Shown: positions 1 through 8,175 of the stretch, in pieces
Position numbering within the stretch: the stretch's first letter is position 1
Layout of the letters: each line of letters begins with the position of its first letter
NCBI GenBank assembly: GCA_015232735.1
Contig: JADFZC010000001.1
Coordinates: 1-38,162 of the forward strand
DNA length: 38,162 bases
Source of the DNA: Oligoflexales bacterium
GTDB taxonomy: Bacteria > Bdellovibrionota > Oligoflexia > Oligoflexales > Oligoflexaceae
Direction: 5' to 3'
Notes under the pieces: model-generated
What the model saw: the letters and a program-made list of their open reading frames with translations, nothing else
Told to the model about the DNA's origin: nothing
Databases searched by the model: none
Translations under genes and position numbers: made by a program

Positions 1-460
1 TTTTTTTTTTTTTTTTTATTTTCCTTACTTCAATTTCCAAGTCTGTCGCTTCTTGTTCTGTTTCATAATTTTCTTAGGAAGCCATAATACTACAAGATTC
101 CACCAAGCATGGGTGAATCCAAAGTCGGAAGTAGAGCTGCTTATTCGACATGCGAAGAATGGAAAGCCATATAATGACTCTTGTTCGTAAAATACTAGAA
201 AAAACAGGTAATTCTGGATATGATATCATAAATTAATATCAGTAAAAATTTTTTTATTTTTATTCATGACAATTATGCTAAAATGATTCGATGAAAGTTG
301 TGTTATAAAATGGTTGTTTGATTTTGAACAATCTGAATATGCAAGAGGCATTCCTGAAAATAATGTGTACCAAGCGGATAATTGCTTTGTCTGTAAATAA
401 TAAGATAAAAATTATCACATTATTATTTGTGGCAGGGCATAAAAAATTCATTTTTAATAT
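1..460. other. AT-rich left edge without a supported gene
   Basis: The window opens with a 17-base T run followed by AT-rich DNA. A short plus-strand reading frame around 95-187 is open and protein-like (it contains WVNPKSEVELLIRHAKNG) but has no start codon or ribosome binding site and stops at 185-187. It may be the tail of a lost gene. I see no promoter or RNA gene I would defend. Confidence 0.4.
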
Positions 461-472
461 GAAGGATTGATA

Positions 473-811
473 ATGGTTGTTATGAAAGAGAAATCTACCA
501 AATCAGAGTCGACTAGATCAACACCGACAAGAAAGAAAGTAACGGAACAGGCAAAAACACATACTGAAAGAGCAGCGCCGGTTAATGTCGTGGAGCATAG
601 AACAAAAAGCGATACAGGCTCACAAAAGTATGTTCAGGAGCGCGTTGGTTCTTATAAAAAAGTCATGGTAAGCCCGGGTGAAAGACATAACTTGATTCAG
701 TTTAATGCTTATTTGCTTGCTGAAAAAAGAGGATTCTGCAATGGAACCGAGCTTGATGACTGGCTTGAGGCTGAAAAGATAGTCGACAGGCAGTTGAACG
801 ATGCTGTTTGA
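473..811 (+). CDS. DUF2934 family protein
   Basis: Small basic protein of 112 residues, function unknown. The first 60 residues are Lys/Thr/Ser-rich and probably disordered. The last 35 match the DUF2934 pattern: an AY, then a Glu-Lys-Arg-Gly turn, then LDDWLEAE (seen as FNAYLLAEKRGF and ELDDWLEAEK). In that family the motif occurs in short proteins of Proteobacteria and Planctomycetes with no established role. I chose ATG 473 because AAGGA lies 6 bases upstream; the TTG at 467 directly follows AAGGA and is too close, and ATG 482 is also in frame. It stands alone, followed by a MITE-like repeat 27 bases past the stop. Confidence 0.75.
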   Translation: MVVMKEKSTKSESTRSTPTRKKVTEQAKTHTERAAPVNVVEHRTKSDTGSQKYVQERVGSYKKVMVSPGERHNLIQFNAYLLAEKRGFCNGTELDDWLEAEKIVDRQLNDAV

Positions 812-837
812 TTTCATTGCTCCACTAGGCTGTTTTA

Positions 838-960
838 AGAGCCTGTTGAAAAAGCCGGGAATCAAGGCGCGAGGAGGAGGAAAACCGGAGTTTACGCGCT
901 GGTAAATGAGGATTTTCCGACGACGAGCAACGCCGAGTCATGGTTTTTTCAACAGGCTCT
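838..960. repeat. MITE-like inverted-repeat element, 123 bp
   Basis: The ends are a perfect 16-base inverted repeat: AGAGCCTGTTGAAAAA at 838-853 and its complement at 945-960. The interior (GGCGCGAGGAGGAGGAAAA, then TTTCCGACGACGAGCAACGC) is partly self-complementary and has no reading frame. Non-coding elements with this terminal motif and interior are, from memory, scattered in deltaproteobacterial genomes. I see no clear target-site duplication. It could also act as a terminator for the DUF2934 gene. Confidence 0.7.
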
Positions 961-1268
961 AAGTCTATGTTGTTCTTGTGATGCTGAGTACGACAGAGGA
1001 GGATTGTTCCTTCTGCCAGCAGTAATGCTAATTTCTAATCCATCGGGTTTCCGGATAATTTTCAAAATGATCCTTGTTTATTTGACCAATAAGGACGCTT
1101 GCGAAAAGCTTTTCAGAGAGTGTTCTAGGTTTTTTGTTTTGTATTTTCAGGATTTTTTTTAATATTTTCATCATTTCCAGGTACCACTTGTGATTCATGA
1201 ACATAGCCTATTAAAACCTAAATCAAAAGAAATTCAACAATTTTTTAAGGGAAAAGATCGCTGCTTTG
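961..1268. other. Intergenic DNA, nothing recognised
   Basis: Between the MITE-like element and the remnant at 1269. Neither strand has a convincing reading frame, RNA gene or terminator. Confidence 0.4.
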
Positions 1269-1546
1269 TCAAGAGTTCCCGCCGTCATGCTTCACTTCGT
1301 TCAGCAGACTCGACAACAAACCCCCTATTTTTTTGACCGGAATCCTTACCTTATGCCATTCGACTAATATGACATCTATTGGATTTTTTGTGATGGTTTT
1401 CTGGTAGGAAATTCCTTTTTTCTTAGACACTCTGTTTCGTTGAAGAAGACAGGCTTATTAACACTGATAAGTTTATAGACAGAAACTCCATTGATTTTAT
1501 TGCTAATATTGGTGGCATATTCATTGCACAATTCTTTTTTGGTCAA
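1269..1546 (-). pseudogene. Frameshifted small gene or gene remnant, unknown family
   Basis: Two minus-strand frames join if one A is added to the AAAAAA run near 1385-1395. Upstream frame: from a TTG at 1546 through KINGVSVYKLISVNKPVFF and LRKKEFPTRKPSQK. Downstream frame: PIDVILVEWHKVRIPVKKIG then LLNEVKHDGGNS and TGA at 1269-1271. The rejoined product would be about 95 residues. No ATG and no Shine-Dalgarno sequence precede it, so it is probably an old fragment. A sequencing error in the homopolymer is an alternative. I do not recognise the family. Confidence 0.35.
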
Positions 1547-1572
1547 ATTTGTGTTTTATGGGAGTACGTTAA

Positions 1573-1782
1573 ATGGCCGATATAAAAATGAGAGATTTAC
1601 TGAATGAAGTGAGAAGGCTCAGAAGCAATGAGATCTCAACGTCGAAAGTAAAAGTTCTCGATGAAATTGAAAGATATGTCATTTTAGCGATGGAATCAGA
1701 TTCAAAGGTCAAGTGTTTCAGTTACTTTTCAAAAGCACAGAGCATGCTGGCCACCTTTATACCTACAAAACTTTTTGGATAA
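1573..1782 (+). CDS. Hypothetical protein, 69 aa
   Basis: Short charged protein predicted to be mostly helical, with heptad-like LLNEVRRL and VLDEIERYVIL segments and a more hydrophobic C-terminus ending FIPTKLFG. No signal peptide or membrane segment. The ATG at 1573 is preceded by GGGAG at 1560-1564 with about 8 bases of spacing, which supports translation. No family recognised. It lies between AT-rich spacers in an accessory region. Confidence 0.5.
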   Translation: MADIKMRDLLNEVRRLRSNEISTSKVKVLDEIERYVILAMESDSKVKCFSYFSKAQSMLATFIPTKLFG

Positions 1783-2089
1783 ATAAAAAATACCTCATAT
1801 TTTCATCTCATTACCATTTCTATATTATTTATATGGTGTCAATAAATTCATTATAAGCATGAATATTTTCAAAAATAAGTTAATACATCGTTAATATCTT
1901 TGCTAAATTTATATTTAATTGGAATTATTGAGAAAATATAATATTAGTGATATGACATAAAAATAGTATTGATTATTAATAATTATTAATGTAAATAAAG
2001 GCATATGTTGGTTCGGATTATGATTTATTTTTAAAATATATCCTGAAATCAAAGAGATACATTAATTATTATTAAGATGGGAGATTAAT
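1783..2089. other. AT-rich spacer upstream of lipoprotein gene
   Basis: Extremely A/T-rich, with many TATAAT-like sequences, so no single promoter can be picked. No reading frame of note. It probably holds the promoter of the lipoprotein gene at 2090. Confidence 0.4.
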
Positions 2090-3061
2090 ATGTTTAGGAA
2101 AATAATATATTTTCTAATTGTATTTGTAACACTTAACCTTTCAGGTTGTGGAAAAAACAAGAAATCATCGGACGATGATTCACAACAAACGCCTGAAAAG
2201 AAACTAACTGATACTCAAACGCTTGAACAAAAACAAAAAGAATGTGAAGCAAAAGATCAAAAACTTTTTAGATGGAATTCAACTACAGGTGTTTGCGAGT
2301 CGATAGGTACAGAAGTTCAACCTACACCGGCAAAGGTGGAAGATATGGTCGTTGTCGCACAGACAGGGGTAAGCTCTTCAATAAAGGAATTCTCCGTAGG
2401 AAACACCTATATCACAAAGAAGAGTGCCTCTTATCAGCAGGAGAGATTTATGATCCCTGTCACAAATAATGCTTCTCAGACAAGATGTGGAGTTCAGGCG
2501 GTGATAAGACATAAATATGCCGATGGGACTTCTTCAATTCCCCTGGCTTCGGAAATGGGAAGCGCTATGAGCAGTACAAAAACAGTTACATTTCCGAATG
2601 GAGCTACCGGACATGAATCAACCGGCGGAAAGTTTTGCCTGCAGCAGGGGCAGACAGGTTTCATTTTGGGAGTTCTTGATTCAAGTTACAATACTTCCGA
2701 ACCCATATATGTGGAAGCTGTTTTGACAAGTGTTTTCGATTACTCGAGTCTGTCAAAAGTTATAACATCAACCCTTGTGGAATCAGCATCAGGGAAGGTC
2801 AGTTTTACACTTACCAATAGCAGCAGCGATCAAGTATTAATCAACAGCCCTGTCAGATATGTGTTGTTTAACAGCAACTCGACACCAGTTTATTGGGGAT
2901 ATCTTAAGAACACCGTGATAAAAAGCTTAAACAGTGGTGACAGCGTCACCCTGGATGACGATATTTCTTCGATAGGAGATCGCGGAATTGTTTCTGGGGA
3001 AGTTTTCGTTGACACATCCACTGTTCTTCCAGTTCCTCCTCCGTTTGTTGTCGTGCCTTAA
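2090..3061 (+). CDS. Predicted lipoprotein with Cys-Trp-Cys motif
   Basis: Secreted protein of 323 residues. Residues 1-20 form a signal peptide with lipobox LSGC, acylated Cys20. A charged linker (20-50) leads to a short module, CEAKDQKLFRWNSTTGVC, that recurs in the lipoprotein at 29.7 kb as CNLNGYFWDKLKQSC. The remainder is Ser/Thr-rich and probably beta-structured, with few cysteines, ending in PVPPPFVVVP. GGGAG lies 7-10 bases before ATG 2090. No catalytic motif; envelope or surface role inferred only. The frame stays open for 68 codons after the stop (next entry). Confidence 0.75.
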   Translation: MFRKIIYFLIVFVTLNLSGCGKNKKSSDDDSQQTPEKKLTDTQTLEQKQKECEAKDQKLFRWNSTTGVCESIGTEVQPTPAKVEDMVVVAQTGVSSSIKEFSVGNTYITKKSASYQQERFMIPVTNNASQTRCGVQAVIRHKYADGTSSIPLASEMGSAMSSTKTVTFPNGATGHESTGGKFCLQQGQTGFILGVLDSSYNTSEPIYVEAVLTSVFDYSSLSKVITSTLVESASGKVSFTLTNSSSDQVLINSPVRYVLFNSNSTPVYWGYLKNTVIKSLNSGDSVTLDDDISSIGDRGIVSGEVFVDTSTVLPVPPPFVVVP

Positions 3062-3268
3062 GTAATCTATAAAACGAGAGATCATGTTGCGAAAGATGAT
3101 GATGATTTAAGGTTGGATAGCATTAATGAGCGTACATTGTCCCAGGATCAAGCTGTCCTCGAACAGTGGTGGAAGGACAAAATTTTTCGATGGAAGGTGA
3201 CATTCGCAACAAGTCCTCCGTATGACATTAAAAGATATTACAGTTCTTCCTTTATAAACTTCATTTAG
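3062..3268 (+). pseudogene. Open in-frame extension after the lipoprotein stop codon
   Basis: Directly after TAA 3059-3061 the same frame continues for 68 codons to TAG 3266-3268, with a protein-like composition (LDSINERTLSQDQAVLEQWW, then KVTFATSPPYDIKRYYSSSF). There is no ATG. It may be the tail of a different gene joined here by deletion, or the former C-terminus of the lipoprotein cut off by a nonsense mutation. No family recognised. Confidence 0.3.
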
Positions 3269-3781
3269 GCATCTACTTTCTCAAGATGCTGTAAAATATG
3301 CCTGGTTGCTTGTTTTTGTTTCAACGTCTCGTTGTGTCATGCATTTATCGGGCCAGTTTTTTTTCCACACCTTTTCAATTGTATTAAAAATGAAAATAGG
3401 CTTGGGTTTTAAATGGTTCGACAGATAAAAAAAATAATTTTTTCCAGATAATTTAATTGTCATATCAATATTTGTTGTAGTCTTTTTGTAACATCTATGT
3501 AGCTAATTCACTTCTTTTTAATTTTTTACTTCGGTCAGAGTTGTATTTGTTACTGGATAGAGTGACTGGTGCAAAATGGGTAAGCAGCCTGTTCTTAAAG
3601 GCCAGCATACATGAGAAGGTATCAACATCTTTCAGTGTGGTGAGATGCGAAAATTTCACTTTTTTTTTAATGGCATAAATAGTATTCATCTCATGTAGTC
3701 CAAGAATTTTTATAAACATGGTTATCATTTGTCAAGTGATCTTGATGAGACGTTCATCATGCTTTCAAGAGGATTTATGTT
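3269..3781. other. Spacer without a supported gene
   Basis: Two minus-strand frames (3281-3463 and 3495-3728) are open for 60 and 77 codons but lack ribosome binding sites. AGAGGA near 3768-3773 is the ribosome binding site of the next gene. No terminator or repeat seen. Confidence 0.4.
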
Positions 3782-5377
3782 ATGAAGCACAATAAGATCC
3801 ATTCTATTCTTCTTATCTCGTTTATCTACGGTGGATGCGGTCAAAAAAAAGATGAAGTTCAAGAAGAAAATAGAGATGCTGCCAAAAAAAATTCGGAGGT
3901 CTTGAGTTTTGATAGGGATCCATCGTTGCCCAGGACCGATTTTCCTTATGCTTCATGTGAAAGTGATCTTTGTCTTCCTGCTTGTCAGACGTCAATTGAG
4001 GGACTGGTATATTACATTATGTCCGATAAAAAATTTTATATCTGCAGCGGAGTCGGTGAGAAATGGATTCCATTCACCTTTCCGACTAAAGGTGACAAAG
4101 GTGACAAAGGCGACAAAGGCGACAAAGGTGATCCAGGTCCAAAAGGCGAAAAGGGGGAACAAGGTCCGCAGGGACCTCGGGGTGAAACAGGTCCGGAAGG
4201 TCCAAAGGGAGAAAAGGGCGATCCGGGACCCAAGGGACCTGAGGGAGATTCCGGACCTTTAGGCCCAATTGGACCTAAAGGTGACAAGGGAGATCCCGGT
4301 ATCCAGGGCCCCAAGGGTGATAAGGGTGATAAAGGCGACAAAGGTGAATGCTGTCCGTCCGGTCCGCCTCCTAAATGTGAAAAAGGGGATAAAGGGGATA
4401 AAGGGGAAAAAGGAGACAAAGGAGACAAAGGGGATCCTGGGCCACAAGGTCCTAAGGGAGACACCGGACAAAAGGGATCTGATGGATACAGTTCTCTAAT
4501 AAAAGTTGAGAAATTGTCAAAAGGCGGCAATGAGTGTCCGGAAGGTGGATATAGACTGATTTTCTATCTTGATTACAACCGTAATAAACAATTGGATATC
4601 GGCGAGGAGTATGATTCGGCAATTCTATGTTCTTCAGCTCCGGTTGAGCCGCCTCCTCAGAAGCCTGTTGTGGCGAAGGTTTCTGGTGGTGATGAGGATA
4701 CCTGCGCTGTTCTTGAGGATGGTCGTGTGAAATGTTGGGGCAGCAATAAAGATGGAAAGCTTGGAGTGGGTGATACCCTTAACCGCGGAGAGAAAGCTTC
4801 CGATATGGGAACAAGACTTCCTCCGGTTGATCTTGGCAGTGACAAAAAGGCTGTTAGTGTTACAACCGGATATCTGCATTCATGTGCCATATTGTCTGAC
4901 AATTCCCTGAAATGCTGGGGAAACAACGACCACGGTCAACTTGGACTTGGCGATACCCTTTCGCGTGGCGGCGCAAAAGACCAGATGGGCGATAAACTTC
5001 CAACAGTTGATCTTGGAAAAGGGAATATGGCAAAAATGGTTGTCACGGGCTTTTATCACACATGTGCGCTTTTGTACGATGGCGAGGTGAAATGTTGGGG
5101 TTATAACGGCTATGGTCAGCTTGGACTCGGTGATACAATTTCGAAAGGCGGAAAACCTGGTGAAATGGGAGATAACCTGAAGGCTGTGGATCTCGGAACC
5201 GGTGTCTACGCTGTAAGCATTACTGCTGGAAGCTATCACACATGTGTTGTCCTTAACAACGGAACGGTCAAGTGCTGGGGACATAACGGTTCTGGAGAAC
5301 TTGGTCTTGAGGATACAAAGTATCGGGGAATAAATTCAGCTCAAATGGGCAACAACCTTCCCCAAGTCAATCTTTAG
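3782..5377 (+). CDS. Collagen-like / RCC1-repeat surface lipoprotein
   Basis: Protein of 531 residues. Residues 1-18 resemble a signal peptide ending YGGC (Cys19), a weak lipobox. Residues 55-100 are a Cys-rich module ([10 protein letters not shown]). Residues 104-234 are Gly-X-Y collagen repeats, mostly GDKGDKGDK and GPKGEKG, interrupted at 190-199 by [10 protein letters not shown]. Residues 250-285 ([20 protein letters not shown]) resemble the short Cys/Asp module found next to collagen repeats in other bacteria. Residues 298-531 hold four RCC1-type units of about 58 residues ([23 protein letters not shown]). RCC1 propellers usually have seven blades, and this chain stops just where a fifth unit would start. 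The hairpin repeat at 5385 begins right after the stop, so the gene is probably 3'-truncated. AGAGGA precedes ATG 3782 by about 8 bases. Role inferred: stalk plus binding domain on the cell surface. Confidence 0.85.
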   Translation: MKHNKIHSILLISFIYGGCGQKKDEVQEENRDAAKKNSEVLSFDRDPSLPRTDFPYASCESDLCLPACQTSIEGLVYYIMSDKKFYICSGVGEKWIPFTFPTKGDKGDKGDKGDKGDPGPKGEKGEQGPQGPRGETGPEGPKGEKGDPGPKGPEGDSGPLGPIGPKGDKGDPGIQGPKGDKGDKGDKGECCPSGPPPKCEKGDKGDKGEKGDKGDKGDPGPQGPKGDTGQKGSDGYSSLIKVEKLSKGGNECPEGGYRLIFYLDYNRNKQLDIGEEYDSAILCSSAPVEPPPQKPVVAKVSGGDEDTCAVLEDGRVKCWGSNKDGKLGVGDTLNRGEKASDMGTRLPPVDLGSDKKAVSVTTGYLHSCAILSDNSLKCWGNNDHGQLGLGDTLSRGGAKDQMGDKLPTVDLGKGNMAKMVVTGFYHTCALLYDGEVKCWGYNGYGQLGLGDTISKGGKPGEMGDNLKAVDLGTGVYAVSITAGSYHTCVVLNNGTVKCWGHNGSGELGLEDTKYRGINSAQMGNNLPQVNL

Positions 5378-5450
5378 GTAAACGTAAACAAAATCAGGAG
5401 AGGTTTAAAGCCTCTCCTGATTCAACACCCGGTCCTTCAGGGCCGGGGCT
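5378..5450. repeat. Two-hairpin repeat at gene 3' end (copy 1), likely bidirectional terminator
   Basis: First palindrome at 5392-5422: AATCAGGAGAGG, loop TTTAAAG, CCTCTCCTGATT. Second at 5428-5447: CCCGGTCCTTCAGGGCCGGG. An inverted copy with the same order lies at 15305-15415. Hairpins of the CCTTCAGGG type are common at ends of IS200/IS605 elements, and the IS605-type right end at 36 kb has a related CTCTTTAGGG hairpin. Placed between convergent genes, it probably ends transcription of both. Confidence 0.7.
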
Positions 5451-5502
5451 TACCAAAGCCGGCCCGCGGCGGATTCAATCAATGATTGACACGCAGTCTA
5501 TG

Positions 5503-6879
5503 TTAAACCACACCGTGATCCATCATGGCATTAACGACTTTCAGGAATCCGGCAATATTGGCGCCGGCTACATAGTCGTGACCGAAGCCATATTCCTTAG
5601 CTGCGTTAAGAGCGTTGTCATGAATGCTCTTCATAATACGTCTGAGATGACCGTCTACTTCGTCTCTTGTCCAGGAAACTCTCATGCTGTTCTGGCTCAT
5701 TTCAAGAGCGGAGACAGAAACACCGCCGGCGTTTGCTGCTTTACCGGGGCCATAAAGAACCTGTTTTTCGCGGAATACGTTAACTGCTTCCGGTGTCGAT
5801 GGCATATTCGCACCTTCGGAAACAACGTACACGCCGTTGTTGACGAGGTTTTGAGCGTCCTTGCCGTTGATTTCGTTCTGTGTTGCGGATGGGAATGCGC
5901 AGTGTGCCTTGTGGTTCCACAGCGGATTGCAGTCTGCCGATGCGTTGACCGCAGTGTAGACAGCCTTGGAATACTTGTTGACATATTCCTGGATGCGAGC
6001 GCGTTTTACGTTCTTGAGCTGCATCACATGGTCAAGTTTTTCCCTATTGATTCCCTCTTCATCATAAATGTAACCGGAGGAGTCGGACATTGTTACGACC
6101 TTTGCACCGAGCTGGATGAGCTTTTCTACGGTATACTGGGAAACGTTTCCGGATCCGGACACAAGACATACCTTGCCTTTGAAATCTTCCCGTCGTGTCG
6201 AAAGCATGTTTTCTGCAAAATATACGGAACCATAACCTGTGGCTTCAGGTCTGATCAGGGAGCCGCCCCAGCCGATGCTTTTGCCGGTCAGAACACCTGT
6301 GAATTCATTTGCAAGTTTCTTGTACATTCCAAAAAGGTAACCGATTTCCCTGCCGCCCACACCGATGTCGCCTGCTGGAACATCGGTATCTGCACCGACA
6401 TATCTCCATAACTCGGTCATAAAAGATTGACAGAAGCGCATTACTTCATTGTCACTCTTTCCTTTTGGATCGAAATCGGAGCCCCCTTTACCACCACCTA
6501 TCGGAAGAGTTGTCAGAGCGTTCTTGAAGATTTGCTCGAAAGCGAGGAACTTGAGGATACTCAGGTTTACCGACGGATGGAAGCGCAGACCTCCCTTGTA
6601 TGGACCGATTGCATTGTTCATCTGAATCCTGAAACCTCTGTTGACCTGCACGTTTCCCTTGTCGTCAACCCATGGCACTCTAAACTGCAGTACCCGGTCC
6701 GGCTCAACAATTCTTTCCATGATTCTTGCTTTCATGTATTGCGGATTGCGCTCGAGAACCGGTATTACGGATTCCGTAACTTCAAGAACAGCCTGCTGAA
6801 ACTCCGGCTGATGCGGATCTTTGGTATCCAATAGAGCTTTTACATCCTTGAGGATACTGTGGTTGCTTTTCATAGACAT
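5503..6879 (-). CDS. gdhA: NADP-specific glutamate dehydrogenase
   Basis: Cytosolic enzyme (EC 1.4.1.4): 2-oxoglutarate + ammonium + NADPH to glutamate. The 458-residue length is typical of hexameric bacterial GdhA. PIGGGKGGSDFDPKGKS (about 127-142) holds the catalytic Lys131; DVPAGDIGVGGREIG follows. The Rossmann motif is VSGSGNVSQYT (about 240-250), with SDSSGYI after the second strand, a signature of NADP-dependent forms. I chose ATG 6879 because GGAGGT lies 6 bases upstream; a start at 6945 would add 22 unlikely residues over that site. Divergent from the NuoEF/NfnB-like operon at 7717, which suggests a shared NADPH/nitrogen economy. Confidence 0.95.
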   Translation of the reverse strand: MSMKSNHSILKDVKALLDTKDPHQPEFQQAVLEVTESVIPVLERNPQYMKARIMERIVEPDRVLQFRVPWVDDKGNVQVNRGFRIQMNNAIGPYKGGLRFHPSVNLSILKFLAFEQIFKNALTTLPIGGGKGGSDFDPKGKSDNEVMRFCQSFMTELWRYVGADTDVPAGDIGVGGREIGYLFGMYKKLANEFTGVLTGKSIGWGGSLIRPEATGYGSVYFAENMLSTRREDFKGKVCLVSGSGNVSQYTVEKLIQLGAKVVTMSDSSGYIYDEEGINREKLDHVMQLKNVKRARIQEYVNKYSKAVYTAVNASADCNPLWNHKAHCAFPSATQNEINGKDAQNLVNNGVYVVSEGANMPSTPEAVNVFREKQVLYGPGKAANAGGVSVSALEMSQNSMRVSWTRDEVDGHLRRIMKSIHDNALNAAKEYGFGHDYVAGANIAGFLKVVNAMMDHGVV

Positions 6880-6898
6880 AGAATTACCTCCAAAATTA

Positions 6899-7192
6899 TC
6901 ATTTGTAAAAAAAGCACCCCGTGGTCTTTTCTCCCGTTGATTCAAAAAGTAACGAGTAATCTGTTGTCACGCGGTGAGTAGGTCTGAATCCAAAAAAAAT
7001 ATTTTCATTACCATGTCCCTTTTTCCGGGATATGAAGATGTTTTCAAAACGGTTGTCATAGTCAATAAGTGTGGAACAAATGCCCTTTGGGAGTTTTGGG
7101 ATGATGGTGCGGCATTGAATGCATGTTGCAGGTATCCCTGACGTTTGTCCGGATATCTTTATATTTTCAGATGAAAACGCATCGAATGCCAT
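6899..7192 (-). CDS. Doubtful small ORF upstream of gdhA
   Basis: 97 codons ending 20 bases before the gdhA start, so it could be a leader gene. Composition is protein-like (CRTIIPKLPKGICSTLIDYD, later THRVTTDYSLLFESTGEK) but there is no clear Shine-Dalgarno (AAGGCGGG is about 14 bases from the ATG) and no family I know. It could equally be untranslated gdhA leader. Confidence 0.25.
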   Translation of the reverse strand: MAFDAFSSENIKISGQTSGIPATCIQCRTIIPKLPKGICSTLIDYDNRFENIFISRKKGHGNENIFFGFRPTHRVTTDYSLLFESTGEKTTGCFFYK

Positions 7193-7716
7193 TTGAAATA
7201 TTGCCCGCCTTTTATGACTTTTAACCGTTAATACACTCTTCTCTTAACTCATTAAAGGTTTTGAAAACTAAAATACCCAACGTTTGATAAAACGCAAGAA
7301 GAGAATAAATTTTGGCTGGCCAGTTTAAAAAATCGGGAGTTATTCCCCAATGCAGCTGAGATTCGTGTTTTTGCTGTAACCACCTTTATTATTGATAACT
7401 TAAAGAAATTTGCAGGCAATGCGGTATCTCAAGCTTGTGTTTTCGTAAAGCGGCACTTACATCATAAAAATTTAATGACTTGGTGACAGCTTTTGTTTGC
7501 ATTAATGCAAAGGTAGTAATATAAGTGAAAAAAACCAAAGCGTGCCTACTACTTGTGATATTTTCATACGAAAGCTGATCGTTTCACGATGTGGTTTTTT
7601 ATTGAAAGATACCAGCGGATGGTTATAAAGGTTAGCGTTATTCAGTTTGAGTAATTTCTGGTACTTTTTGCACCAGTGACCGAATAGTTTATTTCGTCTT
7701 ACGAAAGGGACAATGA
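7193..7716. other. Divergent intergenic region between gdhA and the bifurcating-type operon
   Basis: About 520 bases with no convincing gene. It must contain the promoter of the 7717 operon and possibly that of gdhA. A perfect 16-base palindrome sits at 7496-7511. AAAGGGA at 7704-7710 is the ribosome binding site for ATG 7717. A 77-codon minus-strand frame (7502-7735) overlaps the start of the operon and is not credible. Confidence 0.5.
7496..7511. promoter_or_regulatory. Perfect palindrome TTTGCATTAATGCAAA, possible operator
   Basis: A 16-base perfect inverted repeat in the gdhA/operon divergent region, about 205 bases upstream of ATG 7717. The size and symmetry suit a dimeric regulator. 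No matching regulator gene is visible nearby, and AT-rich DNA yields some palindromes by chance. Confidence 0.3.
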
Positions 7717-8175
7717 ATGTTAGATACCGTATCATTGGCGAAAATTGATAAGGAAAAAAGCAATCTTATTAAAGCGCTTCAATTCGTCCAGGAGAAAGAG
7801 GGATATGTTTCGGACGACTCGTTAAAGGAGATCGCCGACTATTTCTCGATTCCTGAAGTGGAAGTTGAGGGGGTTGTGAGCTTTTACGCGCAATTCAAAA
7901 GAATTAAACCCGGCAGATTTAAAATCAGTGTTTGTGACGGAACAGCATGCCATATCAAAGGTGCTTCACTCATCAGCAACTGGATATCCGATGCTCTTGA
8001 AATCAAGAGCGGCGAAACCGACAAGGATGGATTGTTTTCCCTGGAAACAGTCGCCTGTCTCGGATGCTGCAGTCTGGCGCCGGTTATGAGCATAAATGGG
8101 AAGGTGTTTGGAAATCTGGACAGAAAACAGCTTGTGAAAGTCCTTCGGAACTATAAAAAGGAGGCCGTTAAGTGA
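7717..8175 (+). CDS. NuoE/HydC-like thioredoxin-fold [2Fe-2S] subunit (StnA-like)
   Basis: Electron-transfer subunit of 152 residues. The C-terminal half is a thioredoxin-like ferredoxin with ligands Cys73-x4-Cys78 (CDGTACH) and Cys114-x3-Cys118 (CLGCC), the NuoE family pattern. The N-terminal helical part (LIKALQFVQEKEGYVSDDSL to SFYAQF) is also typical. ATG 7717 follows AAAGGGA by about 6 bases. The stop overlaps the GTG of the next gene by 4 bases, implying translational coupling. No quinone-side complex I genes follow, so it serves a soluble complex. The downstream NuoF-like and NfnB-like genes suggest subunit A of a Stn-type transhydrogenase. Confidence 0.9.
   Translation: MLDTVSLAKIDKEKSNLIKALQFVQEKEGYVSDDSLKEIADYFSIPEVEVEGVVSFYAQFKRIKPGRFKISVCDGTACHIKGASLISNWISDALEIKSGETDKDGLFSLETVACLGCCSLAPVMSINGKVFGNLDRKQLVKVLRNYKKEAVK

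Noticed and set aside
3281..3463. 60-codon minus-strand ORF
   Set aside because: No Shine-Dalgarno sequence; plausible composition but nothing else supports it.
3495..3728. 77-codon minus-strand ORF
   Set aside because: No Shine-Dalgarno sequence, no family resemblance, AT-rich spacer.
4086..4486. Regular short repeats resembling a CRISPR or satellite array
   Set aside because: They are in-frame Gly-X-Y codons of the collagen-like domain; no spacers.
4036..4530. Long Pro/Ser-rich minus-strand ORF opposite the collagen region
   Set aside because: Mirror of the Gly-X-Y codons; low complexity, no ribosome binding site.
5482..6411. 309-codon plus-strand ORF opposite gdhA
   Set aside because: Antisense shadow of a certain gene; starts inside the terminator/repeat region and matches no family.
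7502..7735. 77-codon minus-strand ORF in the operon promoter region
   Set aside because: Overlaps the start and ribosome binding site of the NuoE-like gene and has no start signal.
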